From the NCBI RefSeq assembly GCF_000485595.1, contig NW_014577129.1, positions 417,646-481,645 of the forward strand: DNA of 64,000 bases. The letters run 5' to 3'. Numbering within the stretch: position 1 is the first letter of the stretch; each line of letters opens with the position of its first letter. The translations under genes and the position numbers were made by a program. The stretch is from Priapulus caudatus (Eukaryota; Priapulida; Priapulimorpha; Priapulimorphida; Priapulidae). Positions 1 through 12,609 of the stretch are shown here, one piece after another. Below the pieces are notes generated by a model that was given only the letters and a program-made list of their open reading frames with translations, was not told the DNA's origin and ran no database searches.

Positions 1-576
1 TCTCTCTTTTGTCTTTTTTCTTTACCTCCCTTCCTCCCTCTCTCTCTTCTCCTTCTTCCTTCCCCATCCTCCTCTCCCTCCATACGCTCTCCCTCCTCGC
101 TCCTTTTTTCTTTTACTACTTCCTCTCTCCTTCCCTCCCTCTTCCCTCCTCTCTCCATCACTTCCTTCCTTCCCATCTACCTCCCTCTCTCCCTCCTTCT
201 CTCCCTCTCTCTCTTTCCCTCCATCTCTTTCTTACTCCCTTCCTCCCTCTCTCCAGCCCTCCATCGTTTCCCATCTCTCTTTATCTATCTATTTAATTTG
301 AAAAAAATTTTTTTTCCTTATTCTATCTATCTATCAATTGCATTCTCTCCCTTCCTCTCTCTGCTTTCCTTGCTCTTTCTTTCTCTCTCTCTCTCTCTCT
401 CTCTCTAAACTCCCCCCCCTCCTCTCTCGCGCTCACCTCACTCTCTCACACTCACCCCCTTCTAACACTCACCTGAAGTCCCCTCTTCTCACCCCCCCCC
501 CACCACACCACACACACACTCTTCTCTCATTACCCCCTCTCTCTCACTCCACCCACTCTTTTTTTCTCTCTCTCTC

Positions 577-632
<56 letters not shown>

Positions 633-976
633 TCTTCTCTCTCTCTTCTCTCTCCCTTTCTCTCGTCTTCTGTGTTACTCTCTCTCACACACACACACAC
701 ATCCCCATTCTCTCTCTCTCCCACACTCACCCCCCTCTCTCTCTCTCACTCCTCTCTCACACTCACCCTCTCTCTCTCCTTTCACCCCGCTTTCTCTCAC
801 TCCCCTCTCTCACACTCACCCTCTTCTCTCTCTCTTACCCCCCCTTCTCCCACTCCCCCCCTCTCACTTACCCCATCTCTCACACTCACTCCCTCTCTCT
901 CTCACCCTCCCCCTCTCTCACTCCCCCTCTTTCTCTCACTAACTCACCCCGGTTCTCTCTCTATGTGACATCACAG
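1..976. repeat. CT-rich polypyrimidine low-complexity tract (intronic)
   Basis: Almost pure C/T sequence with runs of (TC)n, CACA and CCCC up to the acceptor (ACATCACAG) of the first recognisable polycystin exon. Long open frames here are only Ser/Leu/Pro/His strings. The tract is the 3' part of an intron whose upstream exon lies outside the window. Confidence 0.85.
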
Positions 977-3900
977 GAGAATCGTGAGAATGGCGAGCAG
1001 CGCTTTGTGAGCTTCTACGCGGCGGCATTCTGGGACTTCCTGCTCGGCAATGTGCTTGCGACCCTTGTCGTTCTCGTGCTGCTTAAGCTGTGGAAGATGC
1101 TCTCCTTCAACAAGAACATGTCCATGTTCCCACAAACCCTCAAGGTAAGTCCATGTCCGTTATATATTGTCAAGGCAAGGCCATATCCATCATATATTGT
1201 CAAGGTAAGGGCATATCTGTCATATATTGTCAAGGTAAGGGCATGTTCGTCACATACCGTCAAGGTAAGGGCATGTCTGTCACATACCGACAAGGTAAGG
1301 GCATGTCTGTCACATACCAACAAGGTAAGGGCATGTCTGTCACATACCGTCAAGGTAAGGGCATGTCTGTCACATACAGTAAAGGTAGGAGCATTATTAC
1401 CGCCCGTGTCACAACCATCAAGGTAAGGGCATGTCCGTCACATACCGACAAGGTAAGGGCATGTCCGTCACATACCGTAAAGGTAGGAGCATCTCTGTCA
1501 TATATTGTCAAGGTAAGAGCATGTCCATCGTATATTGTCAAGGTAAGAGTATGTTCGTCATATATTTTCAAGGTAAGGGCATGTCTGTCACATGCCGTAA
1601 TATAAAGTATGAGCATCTCTGTCATATATGTCAAGGTAAGGGCGGGTCCGTCATATATTGTCAAGGTAGGAGCATCTCTGTTCATATATTGGTGTCAAGG
1701 TTAAGGGGCATGTTCGTTATATATTGTCAAGGGTAAGAGTATGTCCGTCATATATTGTCAAGGTAGGGCATGTCTGTCACAAACCGTCAAGGTAAGGGCA
1801 TGTCCGTCACAAACTGTCAAGGTAAGGGCATGTTCGTTATATATTGTCAAGGTAGGAGTATGTCTGTCATATATTGTCAAGGTAAGGGCATGTCCGTCAT
1901 ATATTGTCAAGGTAAGGGGGCACGTTCGTCATAATATATTGTCAAGGTAAGGGAATGTCTGTCGCATACCTTCAAGTATGGCATGTACGTCACATACCAT
2001 TAGGGGAGAGTATGTCTGCCACATACCTTCAAGGTAATAGCATATCCGTCCCATACCTTCAAGGTAATAGCATATTCGTCACATACCTTCAAGGGTAATC
2101 GCATATCCATCACATACCTTCAGGTAATAGCATATCCGTCACATACCTTCATGGTAATAGCATATCCGTCACACCTTCAAGGTAATAGCATATACGTCAC
2201 ATACCGTCAATGTAACGGAATGTCTGTTACATACCGTCAAGGTAAGAACATGTCTGTCACGTATCAGCAAGGTATGTTGCTGCCTGCCTTTGTCTCCATG
2301 TAACGTACTTACTGCTTACAGCTGTCGTCCAGCCCGCTGTTTGTCTCTGTATAAACGTTTACTTACAAGCTGGTTCGTCCGCGCGCCGCGTGTTGCCGCG
2401 GCGCGTGTAACTGTCGCTTAAACTGCTTACAGCTGTCGTCCGATCCCGCTGTTTTGGTCTGCATGCTATAACGTACTTACAGCTGTCGTTCCGGTGGCTC
2501 TTGCTTGCTTGCCTTCGTCGTAACGTGCTTACAGCTTAGACAAAGCTTCTCGTCCGCCGGCTTGGCTGTGCCTTCGTGGTTACTGTGCTTATGCTTACAG
2601 CTAGTCGTTCCAGCCTGGCTGGCTTTGTCTTCGTCTCCATGTTAAACGTGTCTTACTTGTCTTACAGCTGTCGTCCGGCCCGCTGCTTGTCTCACAGTGT
2701 AACCGTACTTTACTGCTTACAGCTGTTCGTCGGGCCTGCTGGCTTGCCTCCGTGTAACGTGTTATGCTTAACAGCTTGTCGTCCAGCTCGCTGGTTTGTC
2801 TCCATGTATTAACTTACTTACAAGCTGTCGTCCGGTCTGCTGCTTGCTTCATCTAACGTGCTTACAGCTGTACAGCTGTCGTTCTCGGCCTGCTGCTTTG
2901 GTTCTTCTGTGTAACGGTGCTTACTGGCTTACAGCCTCTTCGTCCGGCCCTGGCTTTGCCTTCCAATGGTACACGTGTTACTGCTTTACAGCTCTGTCGT
3001 CCGGCCGCTGGCGTTGTCTCAGGTGTAACGTACTTAACTGCTTACAGCTTGTTCGTGTTCGGCCCGCTGCTTGTCTCTGTGTAACGTCTTTACTGGCTTA
3101 CAGCTGTCGTCCGGCCGCTGCTTGTCTCTGGTGTGAACGTGCTTACTGCTTTTACCAGCCTGTCGTCCGGCCGCTGCTTGGCCTCCATTGTAACGTCTGT
3201 ACTGCTTACGTGTTCGTCCGGGCCGCTGCTTGTCGTCCGTGTGAAACGTGCTACTGCTTACAGCTGTCGTCTCGGCCCGGCTGCGCTTGTCTCTGTGTAT
3301 CGTGCTTATTGCTTACCAGCTGTCGGTTGCCGGCCCGCTGTTGTGCTTCTCTGTCGTAACTGTGCTTACTTGCTTACAAACTTGTCGTCCGGGCCCGCTG
3401 CTTTGCTTCGTTGTTCAAAGCGTGCTTATTGGGCTGTACACGCTGTCGGTCCTGGCCCGTCTGCTTGTTCGTTGCTGTAAGTGTGCTTACTGCTTACAGC
3501 TGTCGTCCGGCCGCTGCTTGCCTCCAGTGTCAACGTGCTTACTGCTTACAGCTGTTCATCCGGGCCCGCTGCTTGTCTCTGTGTAACGTTGCTTACTGCT
3601 TACAGCTGTCGTCCGGGCCCGCTGCTTGGCCTTCGTGTAAACATGCTTACTGGCTTACAGCTGTCGTCCGGCCCGCTGCTTGTCTCTGTGTAAACGTGCT
3701 TTTACTTGCGTTACAGCTGTCGTCCGGGGCCGCTGCTTGTCTCGCATTAACGTGGCGTTACTTGCTTACAGCTGTCGTCGCCACGCCGTCTGCTTGTCTC
3801 CGTGTAACGTGCTTACTGCTATACAGCTGTCGGTCCGGCTTGTGCTTTGCTCTCCATGGTAACGTGCTTACTGCTTTACAGTGTCGTCCGGCCCGCTGGT

Positions 3901-6900
3901 TGGTCTCCGGTGTAAGCGTTTGCTTACTGTTACAGGGCTGTCGTTCGGGGCCCGCTGTCTTGCCTCATTGATCAACGTGGGCTTACTGCTTACAGCTGTC
4001 GGTCCGGGCGGCTGCTTGTCTCGGTGTTAACGTGCTTACAGCTGTCGTCCGGGCTCCGCTGTTGTTTCTTTCCGTTGTAACAGTGCTATAACTGCTTTGA
4101 CAGCTGTGCGTCCGGGCCCGCTTGGCTTGCTTCGGTGTAACGTGGCTTTACTGCTTACCAGCTGTCGGCCACTCGGGCCGCTGCCTGTGCCTCCATCGGT
4201 TTAAACGATGCTTTACTGCTTCAGCTGATCATCCGGCCCGCTGCTTGTCTCTGGTGTAACGTGGCTTTACTGCTTACAGCTGCTCGTCGGCCTGCTTGCT
4301 TGCCTCCAATATAAACGTTGCTTACTGCTTTACAGCTGTCGGTCCGGGCCCGCTGCTTGTCTCCGTGCGTGTAAACGTTTGTTACTGCTTCCAGGCTGTC
4401 GTCGCGGGGCCCGCTGCTTGCCTCCTTATGTAACGTGCTTAACTGCTTACAGCTGTTCAATCTCGGCCCGGCTGCTTGTCGGCTGGGTAACGTGCTTACT
4501 GCTTACAGCTGTCGTCCGGCCCGCTGCTTGTCTCCATGTAACGTGCTTACTGGGGCTTACAGCTCTTGGTCATCCGGCCGCTGGCTTGGTCTCTGGTGTA
4601 ACGTGCTTACTTGCTTACAACTGTCGGTCCGGCCCGTTGCTTGTCTCTGTGTAAACCGTGCTTACTTGCTTTACAGCTGTTTCGGCCGCTCGCTTTGTCT
4701 CTATGTGTAACGTGCTTACGTGCTTACAGCTGTTGCGGGTTCCGTGCCGCTGCTTTGTCTCATGGCTAAACGTGCTTCACTGCTTAACAGCTGTGCCAGT
4801 CCCGTGCCGCTCGGTCCGGGCCGCTGCTTGCCTTTTCGTTCGTAACGTCTGGGACTGGGTTAAGAGTGCGTGCGTCCGGCGCCGCTGCTCTGTCTCTGCT
4901 GTCCACTGGGTTCGTCTTTACTAGCTTCAGCTGTCATTCCGGCTTGCTGCTTTGCTCCGTGTAAGCGTTGCGTTACTGCTTTACAAAGCTGTCGTCCGGC
5001 CCGCTGTTATGTCTCTGTGTAACCGTTGCTTACTGCTTTACAGCTGTTTCGTTCCGGGGCCCGTTTGCTTGTTCTCTGGTAACGTGCTTACTGCTGGTAC
5101 CAGGCTGGTTCCGTCCGTCGCTATTGCTTGTCTCTGTGTAACGATGCTACTTTGCTTTACAGCTGTCGTCCGGCTCTCCGCTGCTTGCCTCCATTTGTAA
5201 CGTGGCTCTACTTGCTTACAAGCTGTCGTCCTCGGCCGCGTGTTGTCTACGCTCATTCTGTAACGTGCCTTTACTGGCTTTTACAGGCTGTTCGTGCGGC
5301 CTTAGCTGCTTGCCTCCATCGTATAACGTGCTTACTGCTTTACAGCTGTCGTTCGGCCGCTGGCTTGTTCCATGTAACGTGCCTTACGTACAGGTGGGGC
5401 TGTACAGGCTGTCGGTCGGGCTGGCGTGCTTGCCTCCGGATCTGGATTTATTATAAACTGCGGGCCTGGCTTTACCTGTCTTACATATAGCCTGTTCGTC
5501 CGGTGCTCCGCACTGCCTGTCGTCCGTTGTAACGTTTGCCTTACTGCTTGACAAGCTGTCGTGTCCCGGCCGCCTTGTCTTTGGGCTCTCGCTGTAACGT
5601 GCTTATGGTTACAGCTGTCGTTCGCGGCCCGCTGCTTGCCTTCGGTGTAGAGCGGTGTCTTTACTGCTTTAGCAGGCTTGTCGTCCGGGCGCTGCTTTGC
5701 CTTCGGTCACGTGCTTACTTGCTTTACGCTTGTCGTCCGCTGCTGCTGTGCCTTCGTGTAAACGTGCTTGACTGCTTACAGCTGTCGTCGGGCCCGCTGC
5801 TTGTTTTATGTAACGTTTGCTTAACTGCTTTACAGGCTGTCGTCCGGGCCGCTCTGCTTGTCTCTGGCTGTAACGGGCTTACTGCTTACAGCTGCTTCGG
5901 TCCCGGCCCGCTGCTTGATCTCTGCGTGTAACGTGCTTACTTGGTTACAAAAGCTGTTGTTCCGCGCCGCTTGTTGGTCTCCGTGTAACCGTACTTACGC
6001 TTACAAGCTGTCCGTCCGGGCCGCTGCTTGCCTTCGATGTAACGGCTTACTGCTTACAGCTGTCGGTCCGGGCCCGGCTGGCTGCTCCGGTACGTACTTA
6101 CAGCTTTACAGCTGTCGGTCCGGCCGCTTGCTTGCCTTCGTGTAACGTGCTTATTGTCTACAGCTGTCGGTCGGCCCGCTGGGCTTGTCTCGTGTAACGT
6201 ACTTTACTGGCTTACAGGCTGCTTCGCTCCCGGGCCCGCCTGCTCTGCCTTCTGTGTGTTAACGTGCTTACTGCTTACAGCTGGTCGTCCGGCCCGCTGG
6301 CTGTGTCTCCGTGTAGACGTACTTACTGGCTCTAAGTCCTGTCGTCCGGGCGCCGGCGTTCTCTCCTTCGTGTAACGCTTGCCTGCTCATCTTCATGATG
6401 GGATTCAGCAGCTTCGCCATGCTCGTCTTCGGCTCGACGATGCCCGACTTCAGCAGCCTCGTCGTCACCATGGAGACGCTGTTCCTGATGATGATGGGAG
6501 GCGGCGACTACTACGCGCTCACCGATGCCAACCGCATCCTCGGTCCGCTCTTCTACTTTGTCTTCGTCTACATCGTTATCTTCTACCTGCTGAACATGTT
6601 CATGGTGATCATAATGGTCTCCTACGCACAGGTACGCGCAGCGATTCTCACGCCGAGAATTTACAGAACCACTGCAACAGTACTCAAAACTGTACTAAAA
6701 ACTGCTACTACGAAAGCAAGAACAACAACTAATAAAAGAAAAACAATATCATAAATTACAACAATAACAACAACAACATTAAAAACAAACAACAATAACA
6801 ATTCTTCTGCTTGGTATCCAAACCTAATAACGGAAACAGTGCACACTATTTACGAACTCATAGTCACCTACGAACAGGTGCACAGATATATATTGCACTT

Positions 6901-8130
6901 TTCATAACGACTATTAACACGTGTTTATGCCAGAGCTATAATCCACAGTTATCCCATAACTCTTGGATATATGGATAACTTTAGATAATCTCTCCAAAAC
7001 AACAAGAACTCTAAAACATCCACACAAATAGCTACAACAATAACAAGATCTAATACTACAAAATAACTGCAAAAACAATAGCAACGAAAACAACTCAGAT
7101 GTTGCATTGACAACAGCACATGCAACTACAACAACAGCAAGTTATGACAATAATCCTTAACTTCTTTAATTATTCAAATTCTTTACTGTATTTATTTAAT
7201 AAATTGCATACTGTATAATTTTTATATATTATATTGTTATAGATAATTTAGGTGTGTTTTTATATATTATATAATATATATTCCTTTAGGAGTGAATAAA
7301 AAGTTAAAGTGAAGAAAAGTGAAGAAAAAGTGAATAAATAACAATTGTTATTATTCCATTCTGATTATATATTATATTAGCAGATGGCATAATCTTCTTC
7401 TTCTTCTTCTTTTTCTTCTTCTTCTTCTTTTTCTTTTTCTTCTTCTTCTTCTTCTTCTTCTTCTTCTTCTTTTTCTTCTTCTTCTTCTTTTTCTTTTTCT
7501 TCTTCTTCTTATGTTTAATATCATTATATATAGTATTTCATTCATGTAATATTTGTATGATTTTGCGATTATTTATTAACGTGTTTATCGCTCCCTGCTC
7601 GCGCATCGCAGGTGTGCAGTTCCCTGCAGGAGGAGAGCAATGAGTATGAGATCCTGGACTACGTCTCAGCGCAGATCCACGCCTGCATGAGCTTCATCTG
7701 TCACAACCCGGAAGCCGACCTCGTTCGAGACAACGTAGTCGGCCAGCGTCGCAGCGGCGTCGCGCGTGTCGGCGCTGCCTCGCCCTCCCCGCCGACGCAG
7801 GCGCCGCCTAGTGGTAGTGGTTCGCGCCGCAACGTGAGGTGGAAGGAGGAGGTTGCCATGGTGACGGAGTGCGCCGGTAATGGTTCACCCTCCTCCATGG
7901 GCAAGCGGCGCGGTCAGAGGAAGACATCGCCGCAACGGGTGGTTGCGCCGACGGTTCCTGACTCCATCCTCCATTGGCTGGAGAAGGGAAGAGAGGACAA
8001 GGACGGTTCGCCACGCGGGCATGGCCCTGGTTGTGATCTAAGCGTGGCTGGGGAAGGTTCCCCTCTCGTTCCCACTTCTATTATCAAGTGGTTGGAGAAG
8101 AAAACCAAGAAGGAACGGCATCAGCAATGA
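977..8130 (+). CDS. polycystin-1-like (PKD1 family) channel protein, C-terminal exons, 5' partial
   Basis: C-terminal part of a polycystin-type TRP-related membrane protein; the family forms ciliary or plasma-membrane cation channel complexes. Exon 977-1144 begins after ACATCACAG, is phase 0, and contains FVSFYAAAFWDFLLGN, a transmembrane segment and FNKNMSMFPQTLK, before the donor CAAG|GTAAGT. A second exon is readable from 6383 to 6631: a membrane segment, LVFGSTMPDFSSLV, the pore-helix region METLFLMMMGGGDYYAL, then ANRILGPLFYF and the last membrane segment (LLNMFMVIIMVSYAQ), with donor GTACGC. Its 5' edge merges into a noisy satellite and is unresolved; about ten family-typical residues between NMSMFPQTLK and LLIFMMGF are not seen. 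Exon 7612-8130 continues in frame (VCSSLQEESNEYEILDYV) into a basic cytoplasmic tail with two related motifs, DSILHWLEKGREDKD and TSIIKWLEKKTKKE, and a stop at 8128. The N-terminal exons (ectodomain, GAIN/PLAT in this family) would lie upstream. Family assignment is firm; the PKD1 versus PKD1-like subtype is not decided. Confidence 0.85.
1141..2275 (+). repeat. 30-bp minisatellite seeded on the polycystin splice donor
   Basis: Head-to-tail 30-bp units of the form CAAGGTAAGGGCATGTCTGT + CACATACCGT, about 38 units by length. The first unit begins on the last four exon bases (CAAG) and contains the real donor, so most units carry CAAG|GTAAG. Units vary: ATATATTGT replaces CATACCGT in some, and the distal third drifts to GGTAATAGCATATCCGTC. 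Because 30 is a multiple of three, the exon frame stays open for about 280 bp into the array. Confidence 0.9.
2276..6375 (+). repeat. ~50-60 bp satellite with an acceptor-like core, in polycystin intron
   Basis: About 70 tandem units built on GTAACGTGCTTACTGCTTACAG followed by CTGTCGTCCGGCCCGCTGCT and TGTCTCCGT. Each unit has a branchpoint-like TTACTGC close to a TTACAG acceptor-like end. Unit length wobbles through single-base insertions (runs of G, C or T), a pattern that suggests long-read error on top of real divergence. The array runs directly into the next polycystin exon. Open frames across it are repeat artefacts. Confidence 0.88.
7389..7511 (+). repeat. (TTC)n microsatellite in last polycystin intron
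   Basis: Irregular TTC/TTTTC run in the AT-rich intron between exons 6383-6631 and 7612-8130. Confidence 0.9.
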
Positions 8131-11100
8131 AGATGGTGATAGTGAAACAATTCCGCATAAAATGGAGAGGAAAATGAAAAATGTGTGCAAAATGCAAAGT
8201 TCATTTATTTCGCAGATGGTCCCAACGTGTGTAAATGTACGCAACACTGTCCGTTTTGTAGAGAAATCGACTCAATGACGATTTACAATCATGTAAATCT
8301 AAAATACGACAAATGTAATAGCTAAAGTGGAAACATACATCACGTGCTGATCTCTGCCACAACGGTGGTGGTCCGGATTTTCGAATTTCGAATATTTCTA
8401 AGATGGCACGCAAGAGACGGCAGTGCAGCAAGTCATTCTCTCTTCACTGCGGTGTCAAATGATGTACGGGAAGGAAAAATTCGGGTCGATGAGGGCATGC
8501 GTAAGTGCATGAGCACATCGCTAGCTAACATATGCTCAATTTATTATGTGCTTACCATATGAGGATACCTATAAGAATACCTATATATTCATAGTGATAC
8601 TGAAGGAGAGAATCAGTCGGCAGTCGTGTTGATAATTAAGCTGCTCAGTAAAATGTGATGGGCAGCACGTCGCTTCTAATGAATGTAAGTGTACGCGGCA
8701 ATCTTCAGCAAATTGCATGAAGAGTTGCAAGGTACCTTTCATATAAAAAGTATACGGTATTTCGCAGCTTATGTGGCAGTATTCACCCACGAGTTTTTTT
8801 ACATGGCTCAACCAATCACTGCAATCACAGGTCGAACATTATAATGACTTCTGTGAGCATAGCCGTAACATATTTATACAATATGTACAATATGTACAGT
8901 ATTGTACCCTATTTCGCCGCTTATAGAACGCAATTTTCTGAAAGATCGAAAGTCTTTTAATTCACATTCTAGTTCGATGTAGCCGGCATTATTTTTAGCT
9001 GAAAATAGGTGCTCAGCAGTTTCAGCATATCGTGTGCATATCGTAAATAGTAAGCAGGAAGGTATAATCTCAGAATACTGTTGCGTAATTTTGCATGAGG
9101 TCACAAAACGCTTCACTACTATATTTAGCTAAGATGTCTTTACCTGCTGTATGGTATATTGTAAACCTCAGCAGAATAGACGGAGTATATGTCAGACTAA
9201 GTGTGTTATAATGCTAATACTGAGAAGGGCTCATGAAAAACTGGGAACATAAACAAGGAAAAAACAAAGGTGCATCCTTATTTATAGTGCGCATGTACCT
9301 TGTATTAGAGAGGGCTGTTATTCAGTCAGCCTTTTCTACTTTTCAAATTCTAAATGTAGGGCCGGTGCGTCTATTGTATCTGTTGTGTATTATAAACCGC
9401 GAAATACGGTGTATGCTGCCAAACCCGACGCACCAGACGCAGCTAGCCACTCGACTGTTGCTGTGGTGATGTGCCATCAGGAATACGCGTTGCCGCGAAA
9501 GGAGTAGCTCGCACCTTTGTGTGAAGTGGCGCTGATAAATTGTAAACGTAAAATCTGTGCTTCGTAGGCGAGATCGGGTATTGTGGGGTGAGCACCCAGG
9601 GGCCCGCCGTTGGAAATAGTTATAATTGTCTTCTATCGTGAGTCTAAAATGCCCATAGTCTCACGAATACATAACTGTTTTTGATATTTCTGACACAGGG
9701 CTATCTAAAAGCGGGTGTTAGCAGGAAATTCAAGAATGAAAGCTATAGGTAAAGTTAGGGCTTTGCTTCTGCACGCAGTAGCGCGACTGTGTGAGTCAGT
9801 AACGAAATGCCCGTGTCTTGTTCTGGCCTAAACTCTCACTTGGCCAAATTATAAACTAAATATAGATTTTAGGTGATAATTTTACGATTATTAGGAAGCC
9901 TAAAATTAAAAGCCTACTCGTTGTCAACGCTTGCGTTGGCCGCTTTTTAACCAGCTGAAGTTTAACGTTGATAGTTAAAATCTTTACGGTTGAACAAAGT
10001 TTAGTACAATTACTATACTAAATTGTATTTCTTTGACATTTTAAATTGGGTTTCTTAAATTATTGGTTCGCGTTCGTGCATGAGCATTTCGTTAGATTTA
10101 TATTTTTTATATTTTTGCTATATTTACCCGAGATAATTATGGTATTGGTCTGTACCTGGTTCCGACTGGTGGTCGTTGACATGTGTAGCGCAGAATCATT
10201 GATGTATTTCTCCAATAGTTTGAGTATTTCCGTGCGATATGTTATAGCTTTATATAAAGTTATCTAATTCAGCACTATATATATAGCCATATAAGTCCGT
10301 ACCTTATATATAGCTATATATAATCAGGTGTTTTATATTTAACTATATAATTCATTGCTTTTATACAGCTGTATGGGTTAATGTTATATATATAATATAT
10401 ATATATATAACTATAACTCAGTGCTTTATATAGCTATGTAATACAGTGTGGCTATATATTCATGCCTTCGTACTATCGAACGGGCTAAAACACTGAACTG
10501 TGATGGCGGCAAAACGCATTTAATGGAGATTTCTTGTAAATTTGTTTTGAATTTAATAAACCAAGGCTTGCACAATTACCTATGACTATTTGCATTTCGT
10601 TTATACTTTTTCATGTTTTTTTTAATGTTTTTGCGTAATTTTACTGATGCACTACGAGTACATTTAATCTTCCTATTACACACGACCAGTTATTTTTCGG
10701 ATATTTGTTATCCATGTATGCGGTAGATAAAGGTGGGGGGGGGTTCATGTTTGTGTTCCTCAAGGGCGAAGCCCGCTGTAAACAACTTCCCTCTGTGCAA
10801 ATCTCTATGTCTCACAGATACGTGAGTGATAAATTGTTAGTTATACCGAATGTCCTGTCGTTGAATCTGCTCAGTCGTGTTTATCGTCGAATTTCGTGCA
10901 TTTTTGGACCTCGTACTTCAAAATATACCTTGCACATACATATTCAACGAATAGGGAAAACCGCGTGTGATCACTTAGATCGCGCTAGGTTTCGTCATAG
11001 ATATATATACATGGTCTATATATATTTTAGATTAGTTTAGTAATACACACTCAGAATGTAACGTGACAAAACTTATGAAGATAAAGATAATCACTATAGG

Positions 11101-11262
11101 TGGCTGTATAGAGTAATACCCTCAAATAGTAAGATTTAGTAAATTCGCTCATACGGAATATGCCAGCTCATTTGCGAATTACGACCATTAAATTCGTGCA
11201 ACTAATGACCCTTAAAACAATGGAATTGCGGAATATCAACCACTATTTCCTTTATTTAATCA
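8131..11262. other. 3' flank of polycystin gene and AT-rich intergenic DNA, no gene recognised
   Basis: AT-rich sequence with only short uninformative open frames. 10270-10460 holds an imperfect repeat of TATATAGCTATATA-type motifs. AATAAA occurs at about 10554, but I cannot tell whether it ends the polycystin transcript. Nothing here resembles a known protein or RNA gene. Confidence 0.5.
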
Positions 11263-11543
11263 CAGTGGCTACACGTCCGGTCATCCATTACAAAGCTCAA
11301 CACAGATTCCCAAATCCACGTCACGATTAGGGCACGCCGCTTTCAAATCGTTGATTTTACTGGATTTACTATTGCTTCGAAAGTTACAAAAACACATTTT
11401 TTTGATAAAATACCTAAAGGTAAGTAATATTATGGTAAAAACTTATTGTTTATTGTTTTTTTTACTGAAAAAATATAGTTGGGTTCACATAAGAAATAAT
11501 ATATGACAAGACGCGTAACCGGTAACCATTCGCGTAGCCACGG
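11263..11543 (+). mobile_element. MITE-like element, copy 1 (inverted relative to 14903-15311)
   Basis: The block from CAGTGGCTACACGTCCGGTC to GCGTAGCCACGG has inverted ends (GTGGCTACNCG / CGCGTAGCCAC). Its interior (AGGTAAGTAATATTATGGTA, CGTGACGATTAGG-like stretch) reappears reverse-complemented at 15070-15305, so the two are copies of one dispersed element about 4 kb apart. No coding capacity is seen. Confidence 0.65.
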
Positions 11544-11871
11544 CCTATTATATATGCCATACTCTGTACCCAAACATATTCGCGAGAATAAATTAGTTCG
11601 GATATATCAGTCAGTGAGTTAGTCAGTCAGTCAGTCAGTCAGTCAGTCACGTCCGTGGCTCCTGGGTGGAGCATATAGGCCACTGATGAATCCTCGCCAT
11701 CTGACTCGGCGTTGGGCGAGTTGTCTGATGGTGTCCCAGCTAGCTAGGTGTGTCCCAGGGTGTCCGGGGAAGGGGCTGTCCGAAAACTACATGGAGGAGG
11801 TCGGTCGAAGCCGAAATCAAAGCCGAGGGACACACCTGGAATACCATCAGTTCAGATATATACATATATAT

Positions 11872-11917
11872 CAGGAGTAGATAATAGGGAATCCCTATTC
11901 CCTATTATCTACTCCTG
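11872..11917. mobile_element. CAGGAGT micro-palindrome, 46 bp
   Basis: CAGGAGTAGATAATAGGG on one arm and its complement CCCTATTATCTACTCCTG on the other, flanked on both sides by ATATATAT. The interior arm AGATAATAGGG is shared with the copy at 23140-23177. The AT-dinucleotide flanks make the direct-repeat length ambiguous here. Confidence 0.7.
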
Positions 11918-12012
11918 ATATATATCAATTCTAATAAAGAATATCTATGCTATAGCAAGACGATGCCATATGACAATCTAAATCGTTGATTTATTTATAG
12001 ATACTACCCCTT

Positions 12013-12036
12013 GATACTACCCCAAGGGGTAGTATC
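12013..12036. repeat. Perfect 24-bp palindrome
   Basis: GATACTACCCC and its complement GGGGTAGTATC, separated by AA. A further GATACTACCCC-like half lies just upstream. No function is inferred. Confidence 0.6.
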
Positions 12037-12139
12037 TATGATTTATTGTTCCGCGCCGAACGAGTTCGTGGGGATACTATGGGTTTGGCATCGTCGCGCC
12101 GCCGCCGCCGACGCCGCCCGCAGAAGGCAGAAAGGTGCG

Positions 12140-12236
12140 ACTACTAGGCACTTTAATTGAATTAAATTTTTTTTTTTTAGGGTTAGGGTTTTTTTTTAAG
12201 TGCCCCTAGTAGTCATATTAAGTGCCTAGTAGTCAT
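12140..12236. repeat. Short inverted repeat around a T-rich/TTAGGG core
   Basis: ACTACTAGGCACTT at the left is answered by AAGTGCC(CC)TAGTAGT and AAGTGCCTAGTAGT at the right. A poly-T tract with TTAGGGTTAGGG lies in the middle. Probably a small foldback MITE. Confidence 0.5.
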
Positions 12237-12306
12237 ATCAATATCGCCCCAATCTGCCGGGTTGCGCCGCGCGCCGCAGAGATTTCCTTGTGAAACGCTC
12301 TACGGC

Positions 12307-12562
12307 TGCAGTTCTTCTGCGGACCATCTTCAAATTTCGCATGAAGGTGCGTTATCGTAAGCGAAGACGCCTATCGTTTTTGGTGTGGGCGGAGTCATCG
12401 TTGCCCATGGTAACAACATTTTTTGTCAAAATATTCTAGAACCTGTAACTTCTTGCACTTTTTACCGATTGTTATGAATTTATAATTTTCTATTAAAATT
12501 TATATTTAAATTTATATTAAAATTTGTATTTAAATTTAATATTAAATGTATGATTGTCCATC

Positions 12563-12609
<47 letters not shown>

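Noticed and set aside
9-968. Ser/Leu/Pro-rich open frames
   Set aside because: Low-complexity CT tract; the last 50 codons before 1144 are the only real coding part.
1141-2275. CRISPR-like regular array
   Set aside because: Units are contiguous 30-bp direct repeats with no unique spacers, and the first unit overlaps a eukaryotic splice donor.
2576-6375. Many open frames of 60-190 codons
   Set aside because: They are translations of the 50-60 bp satellite in shifting frames (TAYSCRPA, LLTAVVRP) and show no protein-like conservation.
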